The position numbers were made by a program, and so were the translations under genes. A DNA stretch of 64,000 nt from Atkinsonella hypoxylon. Taxonomy: Eukaryota; Ascomycota; Sordariomycetes; Hypocreales; Clavicipitaceae. Positions 29,915 through 41,279 of the stretch are shown in pieces (within the stretch, counting starts at the first letter, position 1; the number at the start of each line of letters is the position of its first letter). The notes beneath the pieces are model-generated. The model was not told where the DNA came from and did not search any database. It saw nothing but the letters and a program-made list of their open reading frames with translations. The stretch lies in NCBI GenBank assembly GCA_000729835.1, contig JFHB01000023.1, forward strand, positions 186,001 through 250,000, in the 5' to 3' direction.

Positions 29915-30976
29915 GGCACCAATGCGTGATTAAGCGAACTCACACCTTATTTTTCAGCAAGACATGACAGCTCTCCCCACTCCAACAAATGTCATAGCAT
30001 ATTCTTTAGACAACTTCTTTCAAAGTCACACATGTTTACATAACTAGCACCATCGCAATGGAAGCTCGTCAAGGCTACTCTTGTCCACCGTGACGCGTCA
30101 TAACGCATCGTGGCTTTTCACCCTGAACGCGCCCGCTTTGCCTGATATCGCGAGCCACGAATAGGGAAGGAGACATAGACACAAGTGAGGGGTCCAGAAC
30201 GCCTTCGATGTCTTGCAGAGCCCTCCTTTTTTCCGTGCGACGCGCTGGCGAGTTCCAATTGGATGGGGCGCGGCGGAAGTGACGATAAGCAGGCGGCCAG
30301 GTAGGCTGTCGGAACACATGACAATGTCTCTGTGCTTCGTTGACTGGGACATCTGACATTTTTGATATTGCGTCTGGATGCGATTCAGTCGATTGGGGTT
30401 GGGCTGTGGTGGTGTGAGTTAGTTTTTTTTTTCGGAAGCCGAGAAGGGGAATGTAAGTATGCCATGCAGCTGGCCGGCTATTAGGTCGATTGGGTGATTG
30501 AGGTGGACAGCACGAAGTGTCAGCAAGCATCTGGTTGCTTTCGCTTTAATGCCGAGCTGGCTCTGCCGAAACCTCGAGTGACCTTTGCTTGTCAGAGGAA
30601 TTGCAGGATGTGTGAGGTATGTCTTTAAAACTATGACAATCTGTAGTATTTTTATTAGAGTGTGAAGTTCTAAAATACAGAAGTCCCTCTGACCAGCTTG
30701 CTTGATAGGTTATAATCCTTGTCGGTACCGGGCGAGAGCTAGAAAATGGACACAGCAAGTTGCTCCATAATAGATGGTTCTCGCTTGATTTAGCCGCTTC
30801 GACGATCGCCTCGACTCGGCTTTGAACCGAGAAAAGTTACCCATGCCTGTCGTCGTTCAAAACTCATAATCACGTTTGCAGATGGCAATCGTTCCTGGCC
30901 GATGTGCCCGAGTAAACGGATAAACAACAATTCACCTACACAAACTGTGCTTGCTTCCAAAGTCCCAGTTCGTGCG
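29915..30976. other. Non-coding stretch
   Basis: About 1 kb downstream of the MBL-fold gene. Several short open frames on the minus strand near 30075-30530 have no recognisable motif. I see nothing that can be called a gene. Confidence 0.45.
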
Positions 30977-32056
30977 TCACGCGTCCAACACAAGACACCC
31001 ACCATTGGGAACCTCGATCACATTAGGCCGCTCCATGATAGTCTTCTCGTAATGCTCCTGATCTAATGCCCATTCCAGTGTACGCGGCGTGTCTGCCGTA
31101 CGTGATAATCGCATGAACATGCCCGTGTAGTTCAACAAGAGATGATTTGAAAGAACCCAATAACCCACTTTGCCTAGCTTTCGGTACAGTTGTAAGCCGC
31201 CTTTGGCCCCGAAGCTGGCCTGCTTGCCGCCAATGTGGCTCTCTTTCAGCCCATGCAGCATAGCCAACTTGCGCGTCGCAGGCTCTGCGTCCAGGAAGGC
31301 TCGGAGCGGTCCTTGATCAAGCAGTGTACCGTTGGGCGAGGTCATGATTGCTTCATGAACCTCTGCGCCAGCCTCGTCGGTGTGCGTCCACACAATGGCC
31401 ATGGTGAAGTTTATATCGCGGTGGCCAGGAAGACGGAGAACTGTCAACCATGAGGGCAAGAGAGATCCAGGATGCAACCCTGGCGTGCGCCATGACGTCG
31501 CGTCCGGCTTCAAGTCATGGATGACGGCGATGTTACGAAAGTGATTCCAGGGCTTTACAATGTTGGCTGCTTGGCGAGTTGCAATGACAGGCACACGTCC
31601 ACTAAAGTCCCGCAAAGTAGCCTCGTGGACGTGGTCGTAATAGTGAAAGCCCAGTAGGATGGCATCGATGTAGCTAGACGGATTGAAGACCTCGTTGGAC
31701 ATGCGTCTATTGAGGACATATTCCGAGGCCAAATCCTCGATTTGACGCGCGGCTCCCTCCACGGCAGCTGCTGACGGCAATGCCGGCGCTGATGGCAAGT
31801 CGATGTGGATGAACCACGAGCCCAAGAGTTCCGTCGGCCCAACAAGCCACGGATCTAAAACGATGTGATAGTAAGCTCTCCCCGACTGCTTCTGGTCCGC
31901 CCATGGCCGTGGAAAGGACAACAGCCACGAATTATGTCCATTAAGGGACACCATGAGCGGCCGAAGGCGGTCAGGGGAGGACCCGAAATAATCTTCAAGA
32001 CATCTGATGTAAGCGTCTTCCATTGAAGTTGGAAATGAATTCGGAAGAGTGACCAT
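30977..32056 (-). CDS. Metallo-beta-lactamase-fold protein with changed metal motif
   Basis: Single exon, 359 aa. The pattern LLGFHYYDHVHEATLRDF followed by PVIATRQAANIVKPWNHF matches a fungal MBL-fold family whose usual string is SHEFTDHCH..PVFAT. The canonical HxHxDH becomes FHYYDH here (residues 137-142): the first and third positions are Phe and Tyr, while Asp141 and His142 remain. Later elements seen are a WLTVLRLPGH strand and GMFMRLSRTADTPRTLEWAL. Full di-metal hydrolase activity is therefore doubtful (inference). No signal peptide. It stands alone between transposon relics and a long gene-free stretch. Confidence 0.62.
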   Translation of the reverse strand: MVTLPNSFPTSMEDAYIRCLEDYFGSSPDRLRPLMVSLNGHNSWLLSFPRPWADQKQSGRAYYHIVLDPWLVGPTELLGSWFIHIDLPSAPALPSAAAVEGAARQIEDLASEYVLNRRMSNEVFNPSSYIDAILLGFHYYDHVHEATLRDFSGRVPVIATRQAANIVKPWNHFRNIAVIHDLKPDATSWRTPGLHPGSLLPSWLTVLRLPGHRDINFTMAIVWTHTDEAGAEVHEAIMTSPNGTLLDQGPLRAFLDAEPATRKLAMLHGLKESHIGGKQASFGAKGGLQLYRKLGKVGYWVLSNHLLLNYTGMFMRLSRTADTPRTLEWALDQEHYEKTIMERPNVIEVPNGGCLVLDA

Positions 32057-32402
32057 GCGGTTCTGAGGCGTGACGAGAAAAGAATGTGCGCAAGTTTTAA
32101 TGACGGGGGAGGGGGAGGGGGGCAGGGACTGGGCTAGAAGTTCAACTGAGGAAGGCGCAGACCACTTGGATCACTTGGGGGCGGAGTAGATGGTTATATC
32201 CACGGACAGCGGCAGGAGCAGGGCAGGCAGGAGCGGGTTGCAGAGAGCAGCAGAGCAAACCAGTCTGCTCCGTAACCAGGTATTCTCACAAGTCTGGATT
32301 GTGGCCTTGAATCCTAGTCAATCTTGTCAACCTTGTCTGCATGGCTTCTGCCTCCCTCCATGCGTGTCTATTAGTGTCCATGTCCTTGGCCTGAAAACGG
32401 CC

Positions 32403-32438
32403 ACTCGGCGCACTCGGCGCACTCGGCGTACTCGGCGC
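32403..32438 (+). repeat. 9-bp tandem repeat ACTCGGCGC, 4 copies
   Basis: Four units at 32403, 32412, 32421 and 32430, the third with one change (GT for GC at its end). Confidence 0.85.
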
Positions 32439-32713
32439 TCAGCACTGACATTTCGGCCAGTACATCCGGATGAGCAGCTGGTCCCATGCGTTCGTCAGCA
32501 CAGATTAGCTAGCCCGCTTTCGCCACCACTGTGGCATTGGTTGCCTGCCTGCCTGGCCGCAGAAGTCCTCGGGATTTTATGTACTTGAGGTGCAGTGTCA
32601 TTTAAAAAACCCGAGGCGGAGAAGTTACACTGCTAAAGTCGCGTCTTGCTTCAACCGTCGAGGACATTCAAAGTGCATGCGGCACATGTGGTACCATCTC
32701 GGTACATACAGCA

Positions 32714-32745
32714 CACACTGAGCACACTGAGCACACTGAGCACAC
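32714..32745 (+). repeat. 9-bp tandem repeat CACACTGAG, 3.5 copies
   Basis: Perfect units at 32714, 32723 and 32732, then CACAC. Confidence 0.85.
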
Positions 32746-35700
32746 CAAGTACCTCTGTGTATAGCTAGGTCTAGACGGCATCTTGTGATGACTTTAGTTA
32801 ACTATCGAGTTGCCCTAATCGGCGCTGTAAAGAAACGCTGTGTTTTCCCGCTTTCTTCCGGACCCACAATTGTGATGCAGCTACATCCTATATCCTAGTT
32901 ACCCCTCCACACGTAATTTGTATAGGGAGGTTTAGCAACCGCAATAGCTCCGTGTTTAATTTATGTCTCTTAGAAGCTTATAAGGGCCCAGAACAATTAG
33001 TTAGCCTGTTACATATATATATAATTAAAGAACACAGTAGAAATTTCATTCTTAAGTGAATTAGCTATAGCCTAGGCGCAGGCTGTAGTGGAACTAATAA
33101 AAATTATAATACAACAGACTTTCTTGTGGTGAGGGGTATAGCTCCTATGACTTTGTGTGTGTTTTGCACTCTCGAGTGTGGGAATTAATCTATCTAGCTA
33201 AATCGGGTTGGACACAGCGTTCGAGGATTTTCCGGTACAGCGCCGATCAGTGATGCTCTGATTCTCGTTAAGCCACAATCGACATGACAGGCGCAAGGCG
33301 CCGACTTTGGAACAGGTTGGCATGCACCTTTGATTCTAAGCCCATCTCCTCATAGGATTATACACCAATCAGGAAGGTCTCTGAAGGTACTTCTTATGTA
33401 ATACTAGTTTACACAAGGAAAGAAGTACCAGCAAGATCCGGGCTACAACGAGGTACATCGCAAGTCTCGCATCTGTACGGCTTTGCTTAGGCTACTAGAG
33501 GTCACTCGAGGTCTTGCGCCCTAGCCAGGTGGTGTGAGACTAAGAGACCGATCTCAAGCCAGCGCTAAACGGAGGAGATGTCGTTCAAAGGGGTGAAGAA
33601 TTACATGAGTCAACAAGGAAGAAGCTCTCGGAAACGACGTATGAACAAACGCATTGAATCAAACGCCCCAGTAACTCAACGACGTAATTACTTGACATAT
33701 AGCGTTAGAGATCCTAGATCTTTCTTGCTACGAAATGTATTTATGTCGAATTTGAACATTTATCGCCATAGATGTAGCCCTTTATCTGCGGAGGTCAAGT
33801 CAAGGCCGAGTTAGTCACAGGCTCGTGAAATTCATCACCCGCGTGACGTGGTAACGTTCCCGTTTTGCCTTTTTCCTACAGCTTGGCGCGCCGATCACGC
33901 TAGGTGCTCATCAGGGTCCGAGAATAAAGATTGCTACTCCCCACCCTTCGCCTTGCCCTCTCTGATAATGCAACCCGGCGGCACGAAACGGCGGAAACGA
34001 CTGATCACGCTACATCATGCTGTCGTAGACTAACTAATGAACGGGGTTTTCAAGTCAATTCCCGCTGTCTGCAATACTTGACGGGATATTGCCAACCCAG
34101 CCATGCCGGCGAATTGGTGCCAATCACACAGTCAAGTGAAGCCACGATACCAGCGTGCAGCGAATAGAATCACACCTTGTACGACCTTGGTGCGTCAGGC
34201 GGCGGGGTAATTAGGATAGGACACGGGGAAGATGGGCGATAGTCTGGTACTTCGGGCTTGTATGCTGCTCTTCTTAGACCAGTGCTGTTGCGCAGAGGCA
34301 TCATCATGTAGCTAGCTGTCAGTGTAGTTGCTTTTTTTTTTTCTATTGCACCTCTCCCTCCCGGATGGGGTAATATGGACCAGAGACGACTGAGACAGTG
34401 ATGCAAAGTTGATTGGGCAGAGCTTTGCTTCTTGACGTCCTGGCTGGCTCTACAGGTTGCCGCAATGTGATAATCTGATAATCTACCTTTGGGAACCCGG
34501 GTCAAGAGAAAAGTGGCCGATTGTTACTCACACTAGGTGCTGGACTGACCAACCTTTTGTTAACCTGGAGGCATGGCTATTTACCGATGCATCATATTGA
34601 AGGCCCGTGATGACAAAGGTATGCCATCAATTTTCAAAGTCTGCACTAAACCTCACATTTAGTTGATCATGACTTGGCACACCCGGAACGCGGCGATCAC
34701 CAGGCGCCATTCATTCAGTACATATGTACTACTTTAACACGCAAATGTGTTAAACATAACTTTTTGCACCCAACTCTACAACTGCCAGCAAGTAGCATCC
34801 AGACTATCACCTCGCCACCTTGGCTCTGGCTTGCCTCAATAAGGGGGAAGATACTTGTCCAGGCATATGAGTGATGCTGTGTGAGTCAAAGTTCGAACCG
34901 GTCGTTTAGCCTTCCATGCCTGAAGCTGGCTGTGCCCAAGTCCGAGGTCAGCTTGATGGAATTACCTCTCTGCCCCTTGACAGACCCTGCCTCGGCGCAT
35001 GGCTACGTCATCTCAGTATACCTTGGACACCGCTTTGTTGTCTAAAATTTGTCTCTTCGGATCCAAAACGAGTCCAATCGCCAAACCAGATATGCAAATG
35101 TACTGGTTGCTGGTTGCGTTTGTCCTCGACAACTTGCGTCCCAAGTTGATAGTCTGAAGTTGTCGATGAATCAGTCTAGCATGGGTATTAAGATATAAAC
35201 TCTCAGTCATAATCAAGAGCCTTGAGGCAGGAGATTCACCTGCTCGCCCGGAAAGACAGCCCAGGGGGCCGATGGCTCGCGCAGAGGCGAGGGAATTGGA
35301 ACACCGCCTTATCTGCTTCTAGCAATGTTAAGGGTTACGTGAAAGACTTATTCTGTACTTTGAAAGCTTCGAACTTAGCTTGTTTAGCAGCGGCAGAAAA
35401 GTTGCCGAGCTCTAGCGGATGGGCCAGCCGCGTAGCTAAGAAGGTGAGGTTATAATGTTAGCAGAAAAGAATGATGACGCCAAAAATGCGACGTGGCCAC
35501 GCCACGCTGAATGTTCGGTTGAACCCCCTTATATACCGTGCGACAGATGCCAACTGGTTCCCTTTATGGGGCTTGACGTGGCAGAAATAATTCTTGGGCC
35601 ACGTTTTTTGCAAGGTCGTCTCCTAGTTTTGCTTGTAGTGGCAGGCGATACGATTTCTGACGCAAGAAGCCTGGCGAGGTAGTACCGCGCGTAAGCACGC

Positions 35701-36164
35701 GTCAAACAACCGAATCAAAAGATTGAAATGGTACGAAATAGGACTCACAGTGCGTTCGATCACATGGTCCTGCCTAGGATGTGCAGCGCCTCCCCGGATG
35801 CGATGAGAATATTCTCTGTACCTCGACTACGGAGATACGGAGTACCGAGGCAGAGTAATAAAGTAATAAGCACCAGTTGACGAGTATTTTTGCCACAGTC
35901 AACCGAACGCTCCCACACTTCGCCCGAGTGTTGACAAGATCCAGGATGACTAAACTTGGGAGTCTCCGTAATCACGTGGCTGTTGATCCGATGTAACCGC
36001 AGGCCCGAAACTGTACGGCATATAGGTTAGTTACTCCGTATCCTGATTAGAAATGTTGACTCTTGGTCAAGATCCTTATTAGGCGGTCCTATCTGCAGGC
36101 ATGCATCCGCAAGCCTAGGTTGCCTTCCTCTTTGCGGCGGATTGTCTATACGTAGCGATTCATC

Positions 36165-37806
36165 ATGCCAGGAGGGCCCGCTGGACGGGGCTGCGAAGGT
36201 TGTCGGAAGCGTAAAAAGAAGGTTCGTATACGCCATGAGGGAGGGCCCGGGACTGGCATCTTGGCTTCCAGAACTAAATCTCCATCCTGAGCACCATCGA
36301 GGGTTAACTGACACACTGTGCCAGTGTGACCTAGCACAGCCGTCGTGCTCTAGATGTCTACGCTATGGGATACGTTGCATTGGATCTGGAGAAAAGGTGT
36401 ATAAATTCAAGAATGCAACCATCACCGATAGCGTCCTAGTCACTCGGACTGCTCGTCCAAGAAACCAGGTCGTTCAAAGTCTGGTGAGAGCGCCAGAACG
36501 ACCCCTTGGAAACGATTTTACAGCGACTGCTGGAGCATTTATATCGACTTTGAAGATATCAGACCGGCAGTTCGGTATTCAAGGCTTCGGTCCATTCCTC
36601 GTCGACGTACCTCGTCGACTGGGAAGAAGCCTAATTCTAAATGCATCAGCCAAGGCTTTTGCAAGTGCCGTTACTGCTGTCCATTCCAGGCAGACCGTGG
36701 TACAAGCACTCAAGGACTACGGCAGCGCCCTGACGTGTATGAGGAACGCTTTCATGGCCGATCCCAGCTCGAGCACCAAGGTAGAGACCCTCTGTGGTGT
36801 CTATCTGCTATTACTATCTCAAGTATGTTCTTGAGCTTCCGTGGTTGACGTAGGCCAGGACTTACATTTTCGATCAGAACTTTCTCTGCGGCCAGAATCT
36901 CGACTGCTTGATCCATATGCAAGGTCTTTTACATATTTTGGACAACCAGTCGATGCAGGATAAGAATGATCCCTTCACCTCGCAAATGATTGAGCTCGTC
37001 TCCATTATTCTGGTAAGGACAGTGTCACCTGTGGTGGAACTGCAGCAAACGCTGATAGCCGCTAGATAACGGAAGCTGTTATTGATCCTCGACTGAAAAT
37101 CAAGTCATGGCGCAATGAAATCAAGAAGACGAGTTATTACGGACCGCTCAACGACTATTCCGTGGTTGATATTAACTCATCTAATTTAACTGTGGCAAAT
37201 TTAATAGACCTACCCGCCTTTTTGGCGGAACCGGAGAATCACCTCGTGCACTTCCGATCCTCCTATGACTTGATGAAGCTGGAGGCCAAGAAACTGGTCC
37301 CGGCTATTGTTCAGCTGAATGCAGCTTGCGAAGCTAGCAACGACTTTCAATACTACAAAGCCTATGTTATTTGCGAATCCTCAGTCTGCGTACTGTATTC
37401 TCTCATGGCTGTTTTACGGCGTACGCTGCAGATCTTCCACCCTCTAGACTCAACCTTGCAAGATGACGCCGATGAAGCGGCCAACCAGATCCTGGCGGCG
37501 GCGAAGAGAGCCTGGACCTTCCGCCCGCTCGGAACGACGTACATGCCAAAAACTCTTTGTCTCGCCTGGGCAACCACTGATAACCATCAGATGAAGGGAA
37601 GGTTGGAAGAAATGATCGAAAGTTATCGAGAAGACTTCAGAGGCGACTCATGGACGAAGCTGGCAATGTTCTTTGAGCAGCGATTTGAGACTATGCAGAA
37701 GAGAGTGCAGTCTAAAGTGCCTTATCGCTTACGCCAGGACACGACAAGTCCGGGTTCGACTAATGCCGAAAGCGAGAGCGTGGTGGAAGTTAACCAACAA
37801 TTATGA
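36165..37806 (+). CDS. Zn2Cys6 transcription factor
   Basis: Exons 36165..36221, 36325..36822, 36878..37012 and 37066..37806 give 476 aa; introns are 103, 55 and 53 nt. Intron 1 splits the zinc cluster: GCEGCRKRKKK ends exon 1 and CDLAQPSCSRCLRYGIRC opens exon 2, rebuilding the standard CX2CX6C..CX2CX6C motif. The donor GTTCGT is unusual, but the rebuilt motif supports it. The middle and C-terminus are helical as in fungal regulators of the Moc3/upc2-like kind, with no clear separate domain. It lies next to a broken glycoside hydrolase and a small secreted protein, which could be old target genes. No binding site can be assigned. Confidence 0.8.
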
Positions 37807-38389
37807 GCTTGCTTCTGGCATGACCTGCTTGCTGCTTGTATCTACCTTGTGCCAACGTCTGACATTTATAGTCACCAAACCGTACGGATGTCTTACTGCT
37901 CATGGTCCTAGATCGGCAAAGCAATTTCATTATTATATCGACTAAAGCTAACTGTTCCCAAGTCTTGTAGGTGCACGCAATGCATGCACCTAGGAGGAAT
38001 TAGAGGCAAAGGCCCGCCAATTACGTAGGTCGTCTCCTTGTGCTTAGAGGTAGGTCGTGAATAGGCGTAAGCTCTTACCACTGCCTCTCTACTTTTAGCT
38101 AAGCGCCTAAACAGCTTAACTCTGTTCAAAATCTTCTAGACGCGGTTGACTTACCTTACGCCGTGGGTACATATCTGGCAATGTGGTCTCCAACGTAGGC
38201 AGAGGATTCACAGTCTGCGGCGGTGGTGTCCATGTGATCCTTATTGCCGGGATTGTAGCAGCGGTAAAGAGGGATACTCTGCGGAACCTGTTGGCTGTGG
38301 ATATAGCCGCGGATGCCGTCCAAGAAGTACTCAGAGGACTCGCAATTGCGGTCCTTAGTGCTCATGTGGTCGTCAAGTCCAGAATGGCT
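37807..38389. other. Spacer between regulator and pseudogene
   Basis: Contains a near-perfect short hairpin TAGGTGCA / TGCACCTA (37968-37975 and 37985-37992). No gene is supported. Confidence 0.5.
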
Positions 38390-39270
38390 GGACACGGTCA
38401 ATCTGATGGCGGTGTGATTGGCATCCCAGGATCCCGGGAATGGTCAGCCTTACCCCGTTGATGTCCTGGCCAAGTGCTACCGGTGTACCGTCCTTGACGA
38501 AAAGAGGCTGCTCCGAAGACCTTGCCGTCCTGAGGAGGCGGAAGGGTGAGCGTCTGCCGGGCAACGGGTATCAGGACGTGAATATACTCTCTCTGGCCAT
38601 CGGCCGACGTGGTCGCCACACCCCAGGACAAGTCGGTGATACGTGACACGGCGGCGGCCTGGTGTCAAAGTCCGACTCCTTGATCTGATTCATCCGGGCG
38701 CCAATTTGCTTCAATTTGTCCGTGACTCCTGGCTCCCATCCACCGCCGGTATATGGTCCCGCTCCCCATGCGATGCCGCCGCCGTCGCTGTTGGTAGCAG
38801 CCTCGAGGATCGCGTACCGGAACATGCTCATCGCAGAATAGCGAAGGGTGCTGCCGGCGCTGGAAGCCCACAGTTTCGCGTGAAGATTGCCCCCACGGGC
38901 TGGGAATTCCCAGGCCACAGTCTCTCGTCGGGCTGTGAGAACTCCTCCCCAGCCCGCGTACTCTTTCATGCCCTTGTCCATGCCATAGGGAGAACCGTGG
39001 TTGTTCTGGATGAGGACGTCCTGCGGGCTGATGGCTTTGATTGTGTTCTGCAGCCGGGCGTAGTCTACAACTCTATCGCTGTCGGCGTCGGGGCTTGCTT
39101 CGTTCATGAACAGGTCATCGATCTTGCTGTCGTACCGCTGCATCAGCTCCGCGTAGATGTCGTTGGTGAATGCATTCCATTTAGAGCAATCGAAGTCGAC
39201 GCCGGGGTTCCTTCCACCCTTGGCCATCCGGAGGTGGTTGTGCGCCCCATCCCTTACCCAACTGAACCTT
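38390..39270 (-). pseudogene. Alpha-L-fucosidase-like (GH29-type) pseudogene
   Basis: The minus strand reads as one glycosidase in pieces. From 39270: FDCSKWNAFTNDIYAELMQR, then DDLFMNEASPDADSD, DVLIQNNHGSPYGMD and GMKEYAGWGGVL; a frameshift near 38645 leads to TDLSWGVATTSADGQREYIH and LTLPPPQDGKVFGAAS; a second near 38515 leads to KDGTPVALGQDINGVRLTIP; a third near 38435 leads to WDANHTAIRLTV. The order of active-site half and C-terminal beta domain is that of GH29 fucosidases. The N-terminal third with the first half of the barrel is missing, since the next gene begins at 39315. So: truncated, at least three frameshifts, not functional. The family call is by pattern only. Confidence 0.6.
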
Positions 39271-39314
39271 TTTACTTCGTAACATTTCCTTTCCAAATTG
39301 CTATATTCCCCAAA

Positions 39315-39596
39315 ATGCCTTCAGCTGGTCTTGCACTATTTGCACTCCTCGGCTTGTCAACGCTCGGTAGCTGTGTTGCTGTCGGAAGTCCTGCGAAACT
39401 CAACAAGGAACTGGTCCAATGTGGTCAAGAGTGTAGTAGTTATCAGGACTGTCCTCTTTGCGGGTTTTCCCAACGCTGTTGCAGGGGTGGAATGGGTGTC
39501 TCGTTTTACGAATGTGGCACTACTGGAAAGAATAACTCATTGATCAGTGAATCCTTGGAAGAGTCAAGAGGCACAGCGGCATGTTATGCTGGGTAG
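39315..39596 (+). CDS. Small secreted cysteine-rich protein
   Basis: 93 aa from the ATG at 39315 (CCAAAATGCC). A signal peptide is evident: MPSAGLALFALLGLSTLGSC, with cleavage likely after CVA at about residue 22. The mature part of about 70 residues has eight cysteines in the order C-x3-C-x5-C-x2-C-x5-CC-x10-C-x20-C, so four disulphides are possible. It lacks the spacing of hydrophobins. Such proteins are typical effector candidates of plant- or insect-associated fungi; that role is inference. No intron is needed. Confidence 0.62.
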   Translation: MPSAGLALFALLGLSTLGSCVAVGSPAKLNKELVQCGQECSSYQDCPLCGFSQRCCRGGMGVSFYECGTTGKNNSLISESLEESRGTAACYAG

Positions 39597-41279
39597 TTGA
39601 GCTGGAATGATGCGTCAGGGTTAGGGTTCGTAACATGCAGATGCGGCTATTGTTGAAAGGGTAGTGCTTTGACTTTGGGTATATGGTATGGGGGCGGTGA
39701 CTACTATTAGGATAGCACGGTATAATTCCAACAAGATACATCTATTTATCGTACCAATAGAACTATCCTAGCCGTTAAATCACACATATAGCTAGTCTCA
39801 TGTAACACTAACAGGAGGGGGGAATAGATACCCCTAGTCACACAATGGCAGAGCGGTTCTATCTGCTCCTACACCTTGAATCACTATTTCTTTTCCCATA
39901 TCATCTTAGGATAGCTGCTATGTCAAATCAGATGTTTTCAATTCCACTCGACTATTACACTGTAGAGCAAAATAATAGGAAGCCACAGTGCTTCGTAGAA
40001 TTTGCTGCCTACCTTTGCCAATCCGTAAATACACTGGTAAGCTCTCGTAAATCTCAGTTGATACTGGTAAATTATGTATAATGGTATACTAATAGGAAGA
40101 CCAAAGAGATTAGCCAAGTCGTTAGATCGTTGCCATGCCCAGCTACAACATTTTTAGGCTGTTTTGAAACCCGGCATAACTACAAAACTCTAGGTATATA
40201 TATTAGAACACAAATTTGTCAATGTGCTTTTGATATAATGTCACTGGCTGACAGGCAAAAAGTACAGCTTCGGATAGAGATACTCCTATAGCTAATCTAA
40301 GTTAGTGAAAAGGAAACTAAGTGCGAGAATAAGGATGAAAGTAATACCTAAGAAGTAAGAAAGCTTAATGAATATAAAGCTACAAAGTAGCGGTCAGAGC
40401 CTCCCTGGGGCCTTAATCCTCAGTCTTTTGATCACCTCCTCTATGCAACTATCGTCAGGTTCAAGGGTCGGACCGTGCCGTTGTGTAACCCGCGTGACAC
40501 CGGACGGCAGAACCTCGAGTCCAAGCAGTCTCATGGGGATGTCGCCATGTCCGCCTAGCAATTCCCTATAGCTAGTAACTGCCGATGTGCGCGTAATCCT
40601 TGCCGGCATTATATACTCAGCCATTATCGGATATTACGGTCGTGCAGGAAACCGCTCACCGGTTCAGTGACGTGATCTTTCGTCTGTCTTCTTCGAGCAA
40701 GATTGGGCTGGTCATCCATCTGCCCGACGACATGTCAGGTTGATGGCCACCAGCCTTGCATTTATCGTTATAGCCAACAACTCGGTATCATGCATCATGC
40801 ATAGAAGCAACCCTAATTAATCACGATCCACCCTCCGGCGTCAACATAACACTCGAACGACACGCCCCCTTTTCTGCACTCTATCAGGACGGGACGATGC
40901 ATAGTGATACAAACTCAATAGTCCATCCAGGAGTATTCCCACTTGGTTTTGTCACAAATGAGCCCAGAGGTGTGAGAGCTAACTCGGCACGCTCGTAGCA
41001 CCTCCAAACCTGCTTGTTCATTTGCAATGAAGAATTGAGGACGTGAGTTCAAGTAACACACTCCATGTTGAACGCATTTTTCCTAGGACCACACCTGAGC
41101 CTAGAATGCTGACCATGCATTGCATTTAGTATAAATATGACTAGCAAGCAGGGGAGACGATGGTCGCCAGAAAACCTCAAACGCGACGATAAAATTATAT
41201 TGTTCATCGCATCATAGCCCTCAGAATTCCATCATAAGAAAACACGCATTCCACAACCAGACGATTCAGCTTGGATTAG
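39597..41279. other. Gene-poor spacer with TATA box before the five-gene locus
   Basis: Short open frames (39845-40081 plus strand, 40394-40624 minus strand) have no known motif and AT-rich surroundings; they may be relics. A TATAAATA box at 41130 lies 150 bp before the start at 41280. Confidence 0.45.

Larger units (their letters stand above)
32057..36164. other. 4.1-kb gene-free region
   Basis: No frame here carries a recognisable domain. Parts are AT-rich (32960-33120) and look like mutated repeats. Two small tandem arrays with 9-bp units lie near the left end. TACGGAG/CTCCGTA words occur near 35828-35840 and 36036, upstream of the regulator gene. Confidence 0.45.

Noticed and set aside
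30075..30530. Minus-strand frame of 151 codons
   Set aside because: Several overlapping frames of the same length, no motif, next to repeat relics.
32403..32745. CRISPR-like repeats
   Set aside because: Units are 9 bp without spacers, and the DNA is fungal nuclear.
38643..39596. Long plus-strand frame of 317 codons
   Set aside because: Its first two thirds are the antisense of the fucosidase-like pseudogene; only the part from the ATG at 39315 with signal peptide is kept.
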